64,000 nt of DNA from Phascolomyces articulosus (lineage: Eukaryota; Mucoromycota; Mucoromycetes; Mucorales; Lichtheimiaceae), in NCBI GenBank assembly GCA_025677815.1, contig JAIXMP010000030.1:553796-617795 (forward strand), read 5' to 3'. Below, piece by piece: positions 23,370-34,534 of the stretch (position 1 is the stretch's first letter; each line of letters begins with the position of its first letter). The translations under genes and the position numbers were made by a program. The notes below the pieces were generated by a model, which searched no databases, was not told where the DNA came from, and saw only the letters and a list, made by a program, of their open reading frames with translations.

Positions 23370-25330
23370 ATGCCAGATTTTCTTGAACGATTACCCTTTG
23401 ACATTACATCATGCATCATCTCCTTCATCAATCAAGCGGATTGTATAGAATGCATACGTGTTTGTCATTTATGGCATGAAAAGATTCCATATTACGTTTC
23501 ACAAAATCAGTGGTCCGTGTTTGACATTACGAACGTAAGATCTTTGTCAAATCAAATTTCGTGCGTTGCGCCATTTCTTCGATTGGTGAAGGTGATTCAT
23601 ATGGCTCCAAGCATGGATATGGATCGTATTTTAAGTACCATGAAAAAGCATGGGTGTGCAGCTACATCTATTGGTTAGTGTCATTATCTTAAAAAGACAG
23701 TATATGGATAGAAAATTAATTACTTATTTTTACGGACTGCATAATGTAATAACACAAGTGATTATTGTATTCCTTCCTATTAGTTTTATATGAATATCCA
23801 CGCTGGATCGAAGGGCATGAAAGTGACCATGGAGAATTTATCAGAGGGCTAGAAGTATTTCGAGATACTCTTACCAGATTAATCATGGATGGTTATATGA
23901 ACGACATCCGCCTTGTTGATATCCTTTCCGCAGCACCAAATCTTACCCATCTTGATCTTTACCCTGCAACCAATGTCTATCGGGTACAAAAATATTCAGA
24001 AACAAGAGAGATCCAAGAAGATGAAACTCAGTTGACGGAAAAACCGTTGAAACTCATCCATTTACACCTCAACAGTCGTTTAGATTGGCAAACCCGAATT
24101 ATGCCCATTCTACGTTATTGTCCCAATTTATTGTCCCTCGAACTATCGACCTGTATTGAAAGAATAAATTACGACGAAAATGACGCCAATGACTTTTCTT
24201 TGAATTACCATGCTATTGGCTTCACTGATGCAATGAAAGTATGTCCTCGGCTTGATTATCTTAATTGCAATCTCATAGGAAGGATTGATGGTCGCAGTCC
24301 TTATACAAAAACAATCTCGGAAATGTTGTCGCCCACCATGACAGATATAGTCGAGGAAATAAATGACGATTATGATAAAGTCACAACTACAACATCCAAT
24401 GGATTGAAAACATTTCTTTTCCATGATGATCTAGCTGACCGTGCTTCTTCTATTTTTGATTTACTGAATAAGACGAACAGTACGTTAACCAAAATTACCA
24501 TCAACCAAGACCTTAAAGTAGCAAGTGTTCGAAATGTATTTTCTGATTGGTCTTTTTTGAATTTTATTCGCCTTCCAAACCTGGAAACACTTAAATTTGT
24601 CGCGACGAGAAGAACGGATATGCAAATCCTTGGCAATTTTCTTGATCATCATGCTTCTACATTACAAGTGCTATTTCTGGAACTGGCATATACGAGATTA
24701 TCGGAAAAGATGATAAATGCTATAGGTCGGATGACGAAACTGCGTCGATTACATGCTGTGGCACGCAATATCACCGATATGGACGGCAATATTCTATTAC
24801 CAGCAATAACCGATAATACAGCGCGTTCCAGCTTGGCAAGTGTTCTTGGTAATCGGCATCAAGCTTTACAAGAGATTCGCTTATCCGATATGCATGTCAC
24901 CAATAATGATCTGGAATACAATTTGGGTAATCTTCCGGCGCTCGAGAAATTATCCCTCAACGCAAACAAGACACCTTTTTTATTGGATGAAAGCGCATTG
25001 ATTCGATTCGTACGACGTATGTCTGACCATAATCGTGGTTCTGCCTCATTTAAACATTTAAAGCTGAGCAACGTTGACAATATTTCTGACTCAGTACTAG
25101 CAGCGTTATGTGATGAATTATCATCATCCTTGAAATCGCTTGAACTGTGTTCCTGTAAATCTGTCACAGATGCTGGATTACAATCTTTTGTAAATGGGAT
25201 CGGCGACCAATTTGAATATATCCTACTGACTGGCCCATGCCATGGTATCACGAAAGAAGGAATTAGCCAGGCAAGACAAAAAATCGGTCACCATAAAATC
25301 TTGACTGGTTATTCCCTTTTATTTCTATAG
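23370..25330 (+). CDS. F-box/leucine-rich repeat protein 1
   Basis: Two exons (23370-23673 and 23784-25330), 616 residues. The start is inside MPDFLERLPFDITSCIISF, a clear F-box (LPxEIxxxIxxF-type, then WHEKIPYYV). The rest is a run of leucine-rich repeats of the AMN1/GRR1 type (APNLTHLDLYPATN, CPNLLSLELSTC, LKSLELCSCKSVTDAGLQSF near the end). Such proteins are substrate adaptors of SCF ubiquitin ligases, with the F-box binding Skp1 and the LRR arc selecting targets. The donor is GTTAGT, non-consensus, but the spliced frame joins perfectly (SIG|VLYEYPRWIEG). Related genes lie at 26512 and 55791. Substrate unknown. Confidence 0.85.
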
Positions 25331-26511
25331 AGCATTCTTCATGGATGTTGGCTGCTACATTATACTTTTTTTAGAGATAGCAAGAACATAAACCTTATTA
25401 GAAATAACTCTATACTGATTTTTGATGTTATTAATCGAGACCCTCCTCCTTCTCTCATATTATTCAATTATACTATTATAAAAAAGGTTTGTAGAATACC
25501 TATCATAATGAATTCAATCCCAATCTTCTTATTCATTTTATAAAATATTATTAAAGTGAAACATTAGGATGAAAGATCTGCAAAAAATTATAAAAAGAGA
25601 ATATTCTCGTTACTCAAAAATAGCTCTTTGAATTGTAGGTATTATCAATAAAAGGAAACCAGGAACATAGGAATAAAGCCCATATAAATAATTTTACACT
25701 AAAACACAATAAACTTTATTTATATGAGTACTTGTGTATAGTTTTTTTTAGTGTCAACTTATATAGCAATGATGGACCTTACAGTAAGTCCGCTCAACAT
25801 TACTCACCATCTTCATCATAAAAAGAAAACCAACCCATTCTTTTATACATATCAAAAGTGAGTTTGACTGTACACGTGTTGAAATGATTCTTTTACGTTT
25901 CTCCAGAGATTCGGTGTAATGGAAATATATGATTGTTCCATAAATCCATATTTAAAACAGAAGCTGTCAAAATAAAACATTGTTATAATACTTAAATAGA
26001 AGAAGTTGAACGGGCTGGTATGCTGTCGAGTTCACTATTATTAGTGTATTTAAAGAAAAGAGGGCATGAAAAAGAGAGAAAGTTCGTAAACTATATATAG
26101 AAACTAACTAGATGATGTAGGATCAAATTTGATACCATTATTTGATTATATTATAAATTATTATAATAATAACAATATTTACCGCTTGACCTTGTACACA
26201 ATGCCACTGTTAAGCATTTAACATTCACCCCCGCAATTGCAAATGGTAACACACTTGTCATACCTGGTTTCGCACAGCCCCTTCTATCAACCTTATTCTT
26301 CTTCTTTTCTTAAACCCCAACCATAATATATATAAAAAACATACAATTCATTCGCTCGCTCGCTCGCTCTCTCTCTCTTCTGAACTTACTTTTTTTTAAA
26401 AAAAAAATCCACGATAACGATAGTTATTTATTCGTTTGTTTTCTTCTTTTTGTTCTTCTTGTTACAGTTGTCAAGCTCGCTTAAAACATTATTCTTTTTC
26501 TGTTTTTGCGA
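25331..26511. other. Intergenic between two F-box genes
   Basis: No gene seen. Immediately upstream of the next gene is a (CTCG)n/(CT)n tract (26353-26378) and pyrimidine-rich DNA, a plausible core promoter. Confidence 0.55.
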
Positions 26512-28534
26512 ATGACACAGACGTTGGAAGACATAATGTCACAAATGACACTTAACAAAGTCGACCATCAATGTCAGCCCGAGATTCCGCCCACTCGAGT
26601 TCAATCACAACAATCCCATTGTCTAGTTCATTGCAACCCAGAATGGAGGTCAGCAAAAGTATCCCTGGCAACAAAGCAATACGAAAATCAACATGACAAC
26701 CAAAATGACAAGGAAGGGGACTATATGTCAACAAAACGCCTTGATTTCATCAGCTTATTACCATTTGAAATAGCATCAGCAGTACTTCAACGATTGACAA
26801 TAGGCACTCTTTTAGAATCTATCAAAGTAAATCATGAATGGTATGCGCGTATCATGAATACACCCAGTTTATGGCATGAAATTACAGTGACCGACGACCA
26901 GGATGCATTGATCCCCATGTTAACACACGTTGGTAAACATGTTCGAAGTTATATGATATATAATGGTGGACCCAATATCATTGCTGGTAGTCTTAATATA
27001 ATGTTTTATGGCTGCATGAGTAACATTAAAAGTCTCAGTAAGTTTAATATTTTTTTTTTCAAAATATCAGTAACATTCTGAGAACAACTTTTTGGCTGGG
27101 TTTTCTTTTTTGGTTAATTATTTATTTTATTATTATTTTTCAACATAAAAAATCGAAAAACAAAAAGCATGGGAAAATTGTTTATGCGATGAGATGGATA
27201 TTCTTGATGCTTTACAGTACCTGAGTGGATCATTGACAGAACTGACCTTATATGCCGACCAAGATCATTTTTATTCGCCACCTCATTACTTGTCAATACT
27301 ACGTACCTGTCCAAATTTGAAAAGGCTGAATGTTGCCCTACCACATAGTCACATGGACATAATACTTGACGATCCGCCCGTGTCACCAAACGATAACCTA
27401 AAGCTTACCCATTTAAATTGGACAACCGGTTCTTCTTTGGTAGAAGAGGATATTCATCCTTTGTTGTATGCCTGCCCGGATTTACGGTATCTCCAAATTG
27501 GTTGCTTTACCGGCGAAATGAGTATTTTTTTTAATCCGGAGGTTCGGCCAAGTTTACGTTATCTCAGTATTGATGATTTCGTAGAAGGGTATGAGCCAGA
27601 CGTGGATTATTGGGATGATGATGATTACTATTATGACGACAGCGAAGAAGAAGAAGACGATAACAATAATGATGAAAAGATACAAGACCGATTACAAGCA
27701 TTGACAATCTATTGTACAAACGCACGTTCATGGGAGATTATCAAGGAGATTCTCTCACGGGAGAAAAACGTGCTTGAGAAATTGACTGTGTATCACGATT
27801 ATGAAGGCTTTGATGCGGGCTATCTGATCCAGAACTTTCGTGGGAAATGGTTGACTTTCTACGGGAGTGATGGCGGGACCAATTGTGCTGAGCTCGATGC
27901 AACTTTAATAAGCCATGATGAAGATGATAATATTAACAATAACAATGATGTAATAAGTCCAACAGGAACAAGTTTTCCACGTTTATGGCATATTCATTCA
28001 ACTTATAACCAAGCTGATAACGAAAACCAAGTGGCATCGCTTATTATGGCTCTGAAAAACAAAACAAGTAGTGATAACAATAAAACCAGCAATAATACTA
28101 CGATGGCGTCACACAGGATCACAAGACTTCGACTGGCTAAAGGACCAGTGGGTGGGGAAATAATTTTACCGCTTCTGTTGGAACTCCCATCATTACAAGT
28201 GCTCAAGTTGGAGCAGTGTATTTTTTATACTCAAACATTGGTTCAATTTGCAAAGCAATTAGCAAGTCGAAAACGAGATACATCCGCATTGAATTACCTT
28301 GGGTTTAGTACAGTTTGTGGTTTGACGGATGAAGTGGTTATGGAGTTGGCCAGTGTTTCTGGATTAAAAAGGATCAAGCTGTGGCATTGTGATTATTTGA
28401 CGGATAAATCCATACACCATCTAGTAGATCAATCAGAGTCGGATTTGGAAGATCTGGACCTTTTTCAATGTAAGCAGGTCACCTGGGACACCATCAATCA
28501 TGTTCAAGATGTATTAGAAACAAGGAGATTATGA
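26512..28534 (+). CDS. F-box/leucine-rich repeat protein 2
   Basis: Two exons (26512-27037 and 27168-28534), 630 residues. An N-terminal Gln/Asn-rich linker of ~80 residues precedes the F-box (FISLLPFEIASAVLQRL...VNHEWYARIMNTPSLWHEIT). LRRs follow (LSGSLTELTLYADQ, CPNLKRLNVALPHS, CPDLRYLQIGCF), interrupted by a very acidic stretch (DDDDYYYDDSEEEEDD, about residues 315-332). It ends with LRRs typical of the family (SGLKRIKLWHCDYLTDKSIHHLV). Same gene plan as the truncated gene at 55791-56833, including the intron position after the linker (SL(G/T)|xWN/WEN). The acceptor (AAAAAG) lacks a pyrimidine tract. Predicted SCF adaptor; target unknown. An in-frame TTG upstream was not used because the first ATG is at 26512. 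Confidence 0.85.
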
Positions 28535-30661
28535 TTATTATTCCCGATAATAGTTATTGGCAAAGCCATCTCATAAAAAAAATGTGAATAGTATTAGAAG
28601 AGATGAGAATAATTTCCCACAAAACATCTCTTTCAATCCCCTCTCTCAACCTAGTGACACAATTTATTTTGTATATGTACAAGACGCGTTGCAGCTGGTT
28701 TCTGCTCCATGTCATTTAGTAATTAGTATGCTTTTTTATTCTTTTTTCCTTTGTATTTTCGATAAACTGTATATATATATATATTTATAAGCAAGGTGCT
28801 CTTTTATTATAATATTATAAAACTTGATTTGTAAATTTTGTACCTTTTTATCTTTTATATTCGATTATGGTGCAAGCAAAAAAGAGACACATCCATACTA
28901 TTGGTTCAGTGGTTCACTGGAGAGCAGTATTAGTATGTGCACACTATAATATATATCTTTAAAATTTATATTTTTGTACAGGATTTTAACTAATGGTTGG
29001 CGCATCTTATTTTTCAACTTGGCGTGACACCAAGTTCAATTTGTCGCGTGATGAAAATTTGAATGGCGTTGGTTTTTTTCATTTTTGCACGCACCATTTT
29101 TATTTTGGCATGAATATATCAATCCAACAGTTATTGCCTAAAATATAATTATTGCTTCTTTTAATATCAAATTTTCACATTTGATACATTATTATCTTAC
29201 AGTTTATTTTTATGTCCTAGTAATAATACTTCAATAAAATGTAAGTATCACTGTAATATGTTTTCATGTCATTGTACAAGGAGCTTTCATTTTTATTAAT
29301 CGTTAATAAATGATGGCTTTGGACTGTCAACAAGATAAATAGTAAAGCTCCGTCTGGGGTGCCCTAATGCTTCTATCAGTGTTTATCCAACAACAGCAAA
29401 ATGCGCCTGGGTAGTTTGGCGGAAACAATTTATTTTTTGTAGGAATCAACGAATCCTTTATTATTTGATCACACGACAGGGAAGAGCGGTGTGACTAAAG
29501 TAAGATTGGTATACTGCAACTTATAAAAGGGTTGGGAACGATAAAAGAAAAAATTGGAACAAGTGGAATAGTGATGATAGATAGAAAATAAAATGGATGA
29601 ACCTGGAAGGGAGCAACAGAGGAGAACGATCAAGAACGTTATGGAGACAAGTAGCTCCTACTCACCGAAAAAAAAGATCTGGTTAACTATATTGCAAAGC
29701 ACGATATCTTACAGTCAGATGAATGGTCATCTACTTTTGGTAAGAAATATGGCAAAAGGAAAGAAACAAAAATCAGTCTCATACCAGGATAGCAGAGATA
29801 GCTATGCATACTCCGTCCACTACTCACTTGAGGTGAGTGTCGTACCAAATTTGACAGATGAGAAATCCAAAGAGTGCTATACAGTTTGATACCACGAGAA
29901 ATATCAGATTTGTTCAAATCATAGGAATATTAGCATTACATCAATTATATTCTACCTCGTTCACCATTCAGTATGTTAAAGCTATCATCATCCACCTCTT
30001 GAAATTATGCCGATTTCCCATTGAGCAGCATTGGCGAGAAAAGGCTGTCAACAGAACATTTTTCTATGCGTGATTTAAAGGAAAAAAAAGAACTAACAGT
30101 TAGTAACATAATCATAAAACTAACTGAGAGCCTCCTGGCGGGGAATTCTCGCACTATCCAAGCTGATACACGGGTATAAAGCACGGGTCATGTATCGTAT
30201 GAGGAATCGTACTTCGGTACAAAAAAAGGAAAAAGAAGAATAGAGAAAAGAAAAAACAAAAAAAAGTATAATATCCTAATACTAGACAGTAATATATACT
30301 ACCACACATGATTCATCTCGAACGCATTATCAAACCACGAATCAACTAATTGAGTCTAAAAACATTACGTATTATACAACTACGAATAAGTATCTCACTT
30401 GGATTAAATGAATGTAAATACACACGTTTACTTCAGTCAAAATTATTGCGTGGACAATAATGTCGAGTAGAAACCCTTTCAAGTTACCTTGGCAACAAAC
30501 CCCTGTTCCTTAGTTACAAAATCTTATTTGTAGGACAATATATATAGATAATGTTATAAATAATAAAGAGAGGTGATTGTAAAACAAAATAAAATGGTTT
30601 ATTGTAATAAAAAAAAGTATTTTTAGAGGACTGAAGATTCCAAAAAAGTGTGTAAGAAATA
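28535..30661. other. 2.1 kb intergenic region
   Basis: No supported gene. A 98-codon frame (29593-29889) contains a good splice donor (GAG|GTGAGT at 29835) but no recognised motif. A small inverted repeat, AACTTGG/CCAAGTT with a 7-nt loop, is near 29018-29038. Confidence 0.5.
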
Positions 30662-30751
30662 AAGTTTTGGAGTACCGCTGAAGCTGCGGAACATCGCTTC
30701 TTGGTCCGTGCATATTACACAGAACTACTTGATTTTTTTTATCCTGAAGCA

Positions 30752-31143
30752 ATGTCAAAAAGAAAAGCTTTGGAAGTGGTGGACAACATTCATATTGCCA
30801 ATTGTAATATAAAAAGTAAGTTATTTAACTTTTGCTTTTTGCCACAAAACTATATATAGAATAAAAGAAGCCACCTTCAGTTATCATTACCCCACGTCCT
30901 GTTTCATACCTGTTTAAGGTGAGACTGATAAAATAAATCAGCTACAGGAGCAACGGTTCCCACGGCTACTTTTTTATTTTTATTTTTTTCTAGTCACCAT
31001 TCGAGATTTTACAATTAATCTATGAAAATCTCGCCACTTACGAACTGATTTCGCTTGTAAATGCTTATGCAGACTTGAAGTACTCGGTTGATGAAATGAA
31101 GTGTTGGAAGAACGTTTATATTGAGAGCACGTTGACAAATTAA
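30752..31143 (+). CDS. Small F-box-like protein, three exons
   Basis: Exons 30752-30815, 30881-30918 and 30994-31143 splice with exact phase (1+38 nt closes a codon) to 83 residues. The last exon reads SPFEILQLIYENLATYELISLV, an F-box-like helix pair, then WKNVYIES and stop. The frame is also open upstream to 30656 and reads plausibly (WSTAEAAEHRFLVRAYY), so the true start may lie in an earlier exon or the gene is 5'-truncated. The protein lacks LRRs. After the stop other frames still look coding-like, so it may be the surviving front of a broken gene. Confidence 0.45.
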
Positions 31144-31417
31144 CGAGTGAATGGAAAAATCTCAAATTACTTCAATTGCTTGTATATAGAAATACATCGA
31201 TTATGTGATGTTTGCTTTATTAAGTGTCCAAAAAGAGGCTCTCAAGCAGCATTATTTGTCGAACACAAAGCACTCTGCTTACCAAGGATGAAGTTATGCG
31301 TAAATTTTCGTGTTACCTTATATCAAGAATTTCCTGAGCCTATGAATCCTGTATTTCAAAACCTTATTGTTACAAAAACAAGAGCTCAAGAACTCTTTAA
31401 GCTTGGTGACTGGATAA

Positions 31418-31927
31418 ATGATATTGTTCCTGGTTCCCGACAAAACAGTAAAAAACAGCTTTCGGCAAGCAACAACTATATTTCTATACAATTGCGAAAC
31501 ATTACTTCATGCAGCCAGATTGAAGCACGGTAGTGATATAGGTGTTATAGTCGTCAGTGAAGAATTCGAGAAAGAATTCATGAAACATTTAAAGGCATTA
31601 AAATCATCATCATCAACCAGCTTATCAATATCATTAAAAAATACAACTACAACAACTAACCATAATAACCATAATAACAAAAATATCAAAATACACGTAT
31701 TTATGTTGGAAATTTAGACAGTATTATAACCAGTGATCAATTACAAAAAGTATTCATGGAGTTCGGTGTGATCACCCAGAGTCGCATCATTTATAATAGA
31801 GACACAACAACTTCATCAAAAGGATATGGCTTTATCGAATTTAGTAATTGTGATGATGCTTTAGTAGCAATTGCTCAAACAGATGGTAAAAAACTCTGTC
31901 TAAGTCAATTTCTGTTAAATTGGCTCA
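31418..31927 (+). pseudogene. RRM protein relic with frameshift, cut by a MITE
   Basis: 31693-31927 encodes an RNA recognition motif: RIYVGNLDSIITSDQLQKVF (RNP2-like start), KGYGFIEFSNCDDALVAI (RNP1-like) and DGKKLCLSQFLLNW at the domain end, as in TIA-1/Nam8-type RRMs. The upstream frame (31418-31717, ending in a Ser/Thr/Asn-rich linker) is shifted by one against the RRM frame at an A-rich run, so the gene is broken. A snap-back MITE begins two bases after the domain end. Identity beyond RRM is unknown. Confidence 0.6.
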
Positions 31928-31929
31928 TA

Positions 31930-32125
31930 CAGTACCTCCACTTCCAATTTTCGCTTTCCAAAAAACCAAATTTTCTATGTTCTCGGAACAAAGTTTGTTT
32001 TTGCAACTTCCAATTTTCGGTTTTCTATAGGCCAAAGTTCGCACTCACTGCTAAAAACGAACTTTGGTCTGAGAACATAGCGAATTTGGTTTTTTGGAAA
32101 GCGAAAATTGGGGGTGGAGGCACTG
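31930..32125. mobile_element. Snap-back MITE with ~78-bp terminal inverted repeats, TA target
   Basis: Starts CAGTACCTCCACTTCC and ends as its near-perfect reverse complement (GGTGGAGGCACTG). The two arms match for about 78 bp with few differences, and almost no unique DNA lies between. Both ends are flanked by TA (31928-31929 and 32126-32127). TIRs beginning CAGT with TA duplication fit pogo/Tc1-mariner-type elements. No coding capacity. Confidence 0.85.
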
Positions 32126-32268
32126 TAAACAGGTAAGAAGCATGAAAGGTGACAATAAACTTCTATAACTATTTTTCTTCCTTTTTATTTTATTTTATTT
32201 TTCTTCTTTCTTCTCTATTTCATTTTCCCCCTAGTTTACTTTCATTACTTAATTAGATACAGCTACTA

Positions 32269-33216
32269 CAGTCAGACCCCGTTTCTTGCAAGGCTAGAAT
32301 TTCGCCAATTTGGTTCCATGAACCGGGGTTTTGAAATAAACGGGGCCTGACTGAACTTGTGTCATAACTAGTAAAGAATATGCAAAAAAAAATTGCCCAT
32401 TACAATTGTTTATTGTACCATATCTATTGAATGAGAGCAGCAGAAAACTCACTAAATACAAAATGCAATTGATATAATAATATTATGACAAACAAAATAT
32501 AATTTGTCTCGTCAAATCTTGGTTGTGATGAGAGTATACAAAGTAGCCCTAGATTTTGATATTTTCAAAAAGTATAGCAATTTTTTTTATCTTTTATCTT
32601 TTTTTAAAAAAATATACTGGATAGTAAAAGCACATAACAAGTTTACTTAAGACCAAGGCGACACACTTTGGGAGGAATATGCTTCTAAACGCACCACAAA
32701 GATAAGTGAAATGATGACTTTTTTTAACAAAATTGTTCCGGGTATGCCATATCCATCATATTCTACATTTTCATGTTTTTTATCGAGAAAAAGACCAAAT
32801 CCTCTTTCAACCAGAAATTCAACCTCACAAATGGGAAGGTGTAGTAGAAATGGACATTATGCTGTAAGTATTTTGCTTTTCATATACTCATTATTTTTTT
32901 ATATTAAATCTTCTACACAAAACCTACAAACAACTTAAAATGAATACTTTCTCTGAAAAAATATTTTTAAATAAAACAATGTTATAGTGCCTGTAACCTA
33001 CCTATATAGAGACTAGTAGATTTTTGTTTATTGTGTGAAATATAAATATATAATTATAAAGCATATGTTTCACCCTGGATAGCAATGCAAGTGGATTTTA
33101 CCTGCTTCAAGTTGCAAGTTGCAGAATTTATTATGTTTTATTCACATTTCCCAGAAATTTGTTGCTAAAAGCGAGGTATTGCAAAAAATGAGGTTGCAAG
33201 AAACAGGGTCTGACTG
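32269..33216. mobile_element. pogo-like non-autonomous element with CAGTCAGACCC termini
   Basis: The left end CAGTCAGACCCCGTTTCTTGC (32269) and the right end (33193-33216) are inverted copies over ~24 bp with one or two mismatches, and both are flanked by TA. An additional inverted end (AAACGGGGCCTGACTG, closing at 32353) makes an 85-bp mini-element inside the left part, so this is either a nested or a rearranged pair. The interior has no transposase. Confidence 0.65.
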
Positions 33217-33327
33217 TACCTTATGTCAATATTCTGTCAAAGCTCTTTCCGTTTTTCAACACTTTTTCTGAAAAATTACCATAAGCAGTAGCGTTTCCAG
33301 CCACGCAATAGGTACTTTCTACCTTCT

Positions 33328-34335
33328 ATGGACCAACAACTCATGGATCTTCCTAATAACAAGCCATTATATCACTCAGAAACTATGGCGACACCCTCAC
33401 CACTTGTATCATCTTGCTACTGTTCATGTGCCTTCAACAGGGACCACCACACTTTGTTATACACCAAACTTCAGAACTCTGAATCTCACTGCCAACTCTA
33501 CCGTCAGGCATACATCCAGTGCTCCAAAGAACTAGAACAATTACGAGAACGTATTGCTATCCTTGAACAGCATGTATATCAACAATCTACTATCAACCAT
33601 GGATCAAAGACTTCTACTCATACAACAGAGCAGATAGCAAAAAACTCAATTCTGCCAGGCACCTTCCCACCCCCACTGGAATCATCTCCCCAAATTAGTA
33701 ATACTTACAACCAATATCGTCATCCAAAACATTCAGAATCCATTACTAGCCCCGTATCGAAATCAACACCGGCATTGTCATCCGCAACATCTATAAATTC
33801 TGAAATCCACCCTCCCACTGACGAAGGCATAAATGAAATGGACGACCAAACTCATGATCAACATCCAATATCATCAGCAACACAGTTCTTCACGGAGCCT
33901 GTTCCGTTACACGACAGATTTAATTATATCTACTTGCCATGTAAACAACGCCGACCTCGAAAAGAAATCCGCAAGCTCCTCAGGTCATGTAGCATAAATA
34001 CATCCCGAGTTCTAGACATCACGTTTCCGACAAAGAAAGTTTTAGGCATCTTATTACACTCTCACTACATACCGGAAGCCAGCCAATGCTTCAGAAAAGC
34101 TGGTGTCAATATATTAACAACCTTCGATCCACTTAATCCAAATAATGTAAATGATACACGATACTCAACACTATCACTCCCTGAAAAAACAAAAATGTCT
34201 TATGAACTTCACCAAAACCGGTGCATACAAGCAATGCAGCACTGCGATCATAAATATCTTGGCCAGATAGCTGGAACCTTCCTATCAAAAAATTGGATTA
34301 CCAAGGATGATTATGACTCATTTGATTATGATTAA
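33328..34335 (+). CDS. LINE ORF1-like (Gag-like) protein
   Basis: 335 residues, uninterrupted. The N-terminal third includes a Cys-containing segment (CYCSCAFNRDHH) and a coiled-coil-like helix (CSKELEQLRERIAILEQHVYQQ, about residues 66-88). A Ser/Thr/Pro-rich linker follows, then a folded C-terminal domain (FNYIYLPCKQRRPRKEIRKLL...RVLDITFPTKKVLGILLHSHY...FDPLNPNNVND). Coiled coil plus basic nucleic-acid-binding domain is the plan of LINE ORF1 proteins; no family match was tested. The retained open frame suggests recent mobility or selection for the protein. Confidence 0.6.
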   Translation: MDQQLMDLPNNKPLYHSETMATPSPLVSSCYCSCAFNRDHHTLLYTKLQNSESHCQLYRQAYIQCSKELEQLRERIAILEQHVYQQSTINHGSKTSTHTTEQIAKNSILPGTFPPPLESSPQISNTYNQYRHPKHSESITSPVSKSTPALSSATSINSEIHPPTDEGINEMDDQTHDQHPISSATQFFTEPVPLHDRFNYIYLPCKQRRPRKEIRKLLRSCSINTSRVLDITFPTKKVLGILLHSHYIPEASQCFRKAGVNILTTFDPLNPNNVNDTRYSTLSLPEKTKMSYELHQNRCIQAMQHCDHKYLGQIAGTFLSKNWITKDDYDSFDYD

Positions 34336-34394
34336 TACAAACAGAATAGCTATACAAATCCCCATATTTATATTACCCTTTTTCTGTGGAGTTA

Positions 34395-34521
34395 CCCACA
34401 CCTTTTTCCTGCCGCCCCGCAGGTTTTTCAGTACCAAACTTTGTGAGCTGACGAGAGCAAGAAGCTGAAATCAGCGTGTGCTCATTTAATTTCGTCCTTA
34501 ATAAAAATTTATAATTTCAAC
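34395..34521 (+). other. Structured 3' tail of the half-LINE
   Basis: Hairpin 1: CCTGC (34408) with GCAGG (34419), then TTTTTCAG. Hairpin 2: GACGA (34450) with TCGTC (34492) enclosing the same inner stems as at 1383-1429. From the second hairpin to the end it is identical to the LINE tail at 1-1457, while the 20 bases between the hairpins differ, so sequence and structure of hairpin 2 are specifically conserved. Confidence 0.75.
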
Positions 34522-34534
34522 GTACCTTATGTCA

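Larger units (their letters stand above)
33229..34521 (+). mobile_element. Complete half-LINE: ORF1-only retroelement with 13-bp target site duplication
   Basis: Flanked by identical GTACCTTATGTCA at 33216-33228 and 34522-34534. The element is 1293 bp: a ~100-bp 5' leader, one open frame (33328-34335), and a 3' tail nearly identical to that of the LINE at 1-1457. No RT or endonuclease is encoded, so it must have been mobilised in trans. It landed exactly beside the pogo-like element ending at 33216. Confidence 0.85.

Noticed and set aside
28899..28960. tRNA-Gly-like A-box sequence (TTGGTTCAGTGGTTCA)
   Set aside because: No B box (GGTTCGA), no acceptor or anticodon stem could be built around it.
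29593..29889. 98-codon ORF with a splice donor
   Set aside because: No motif, no acceptor with a fitting second exon, and base composition like the surrounding DNA.
31440..31600. MADS-box-like pattern in the frame before the RRM relic
   Set aside because: Only spacing and a few hydrophobic residues agree; the basic residues of a MADS box are missing.
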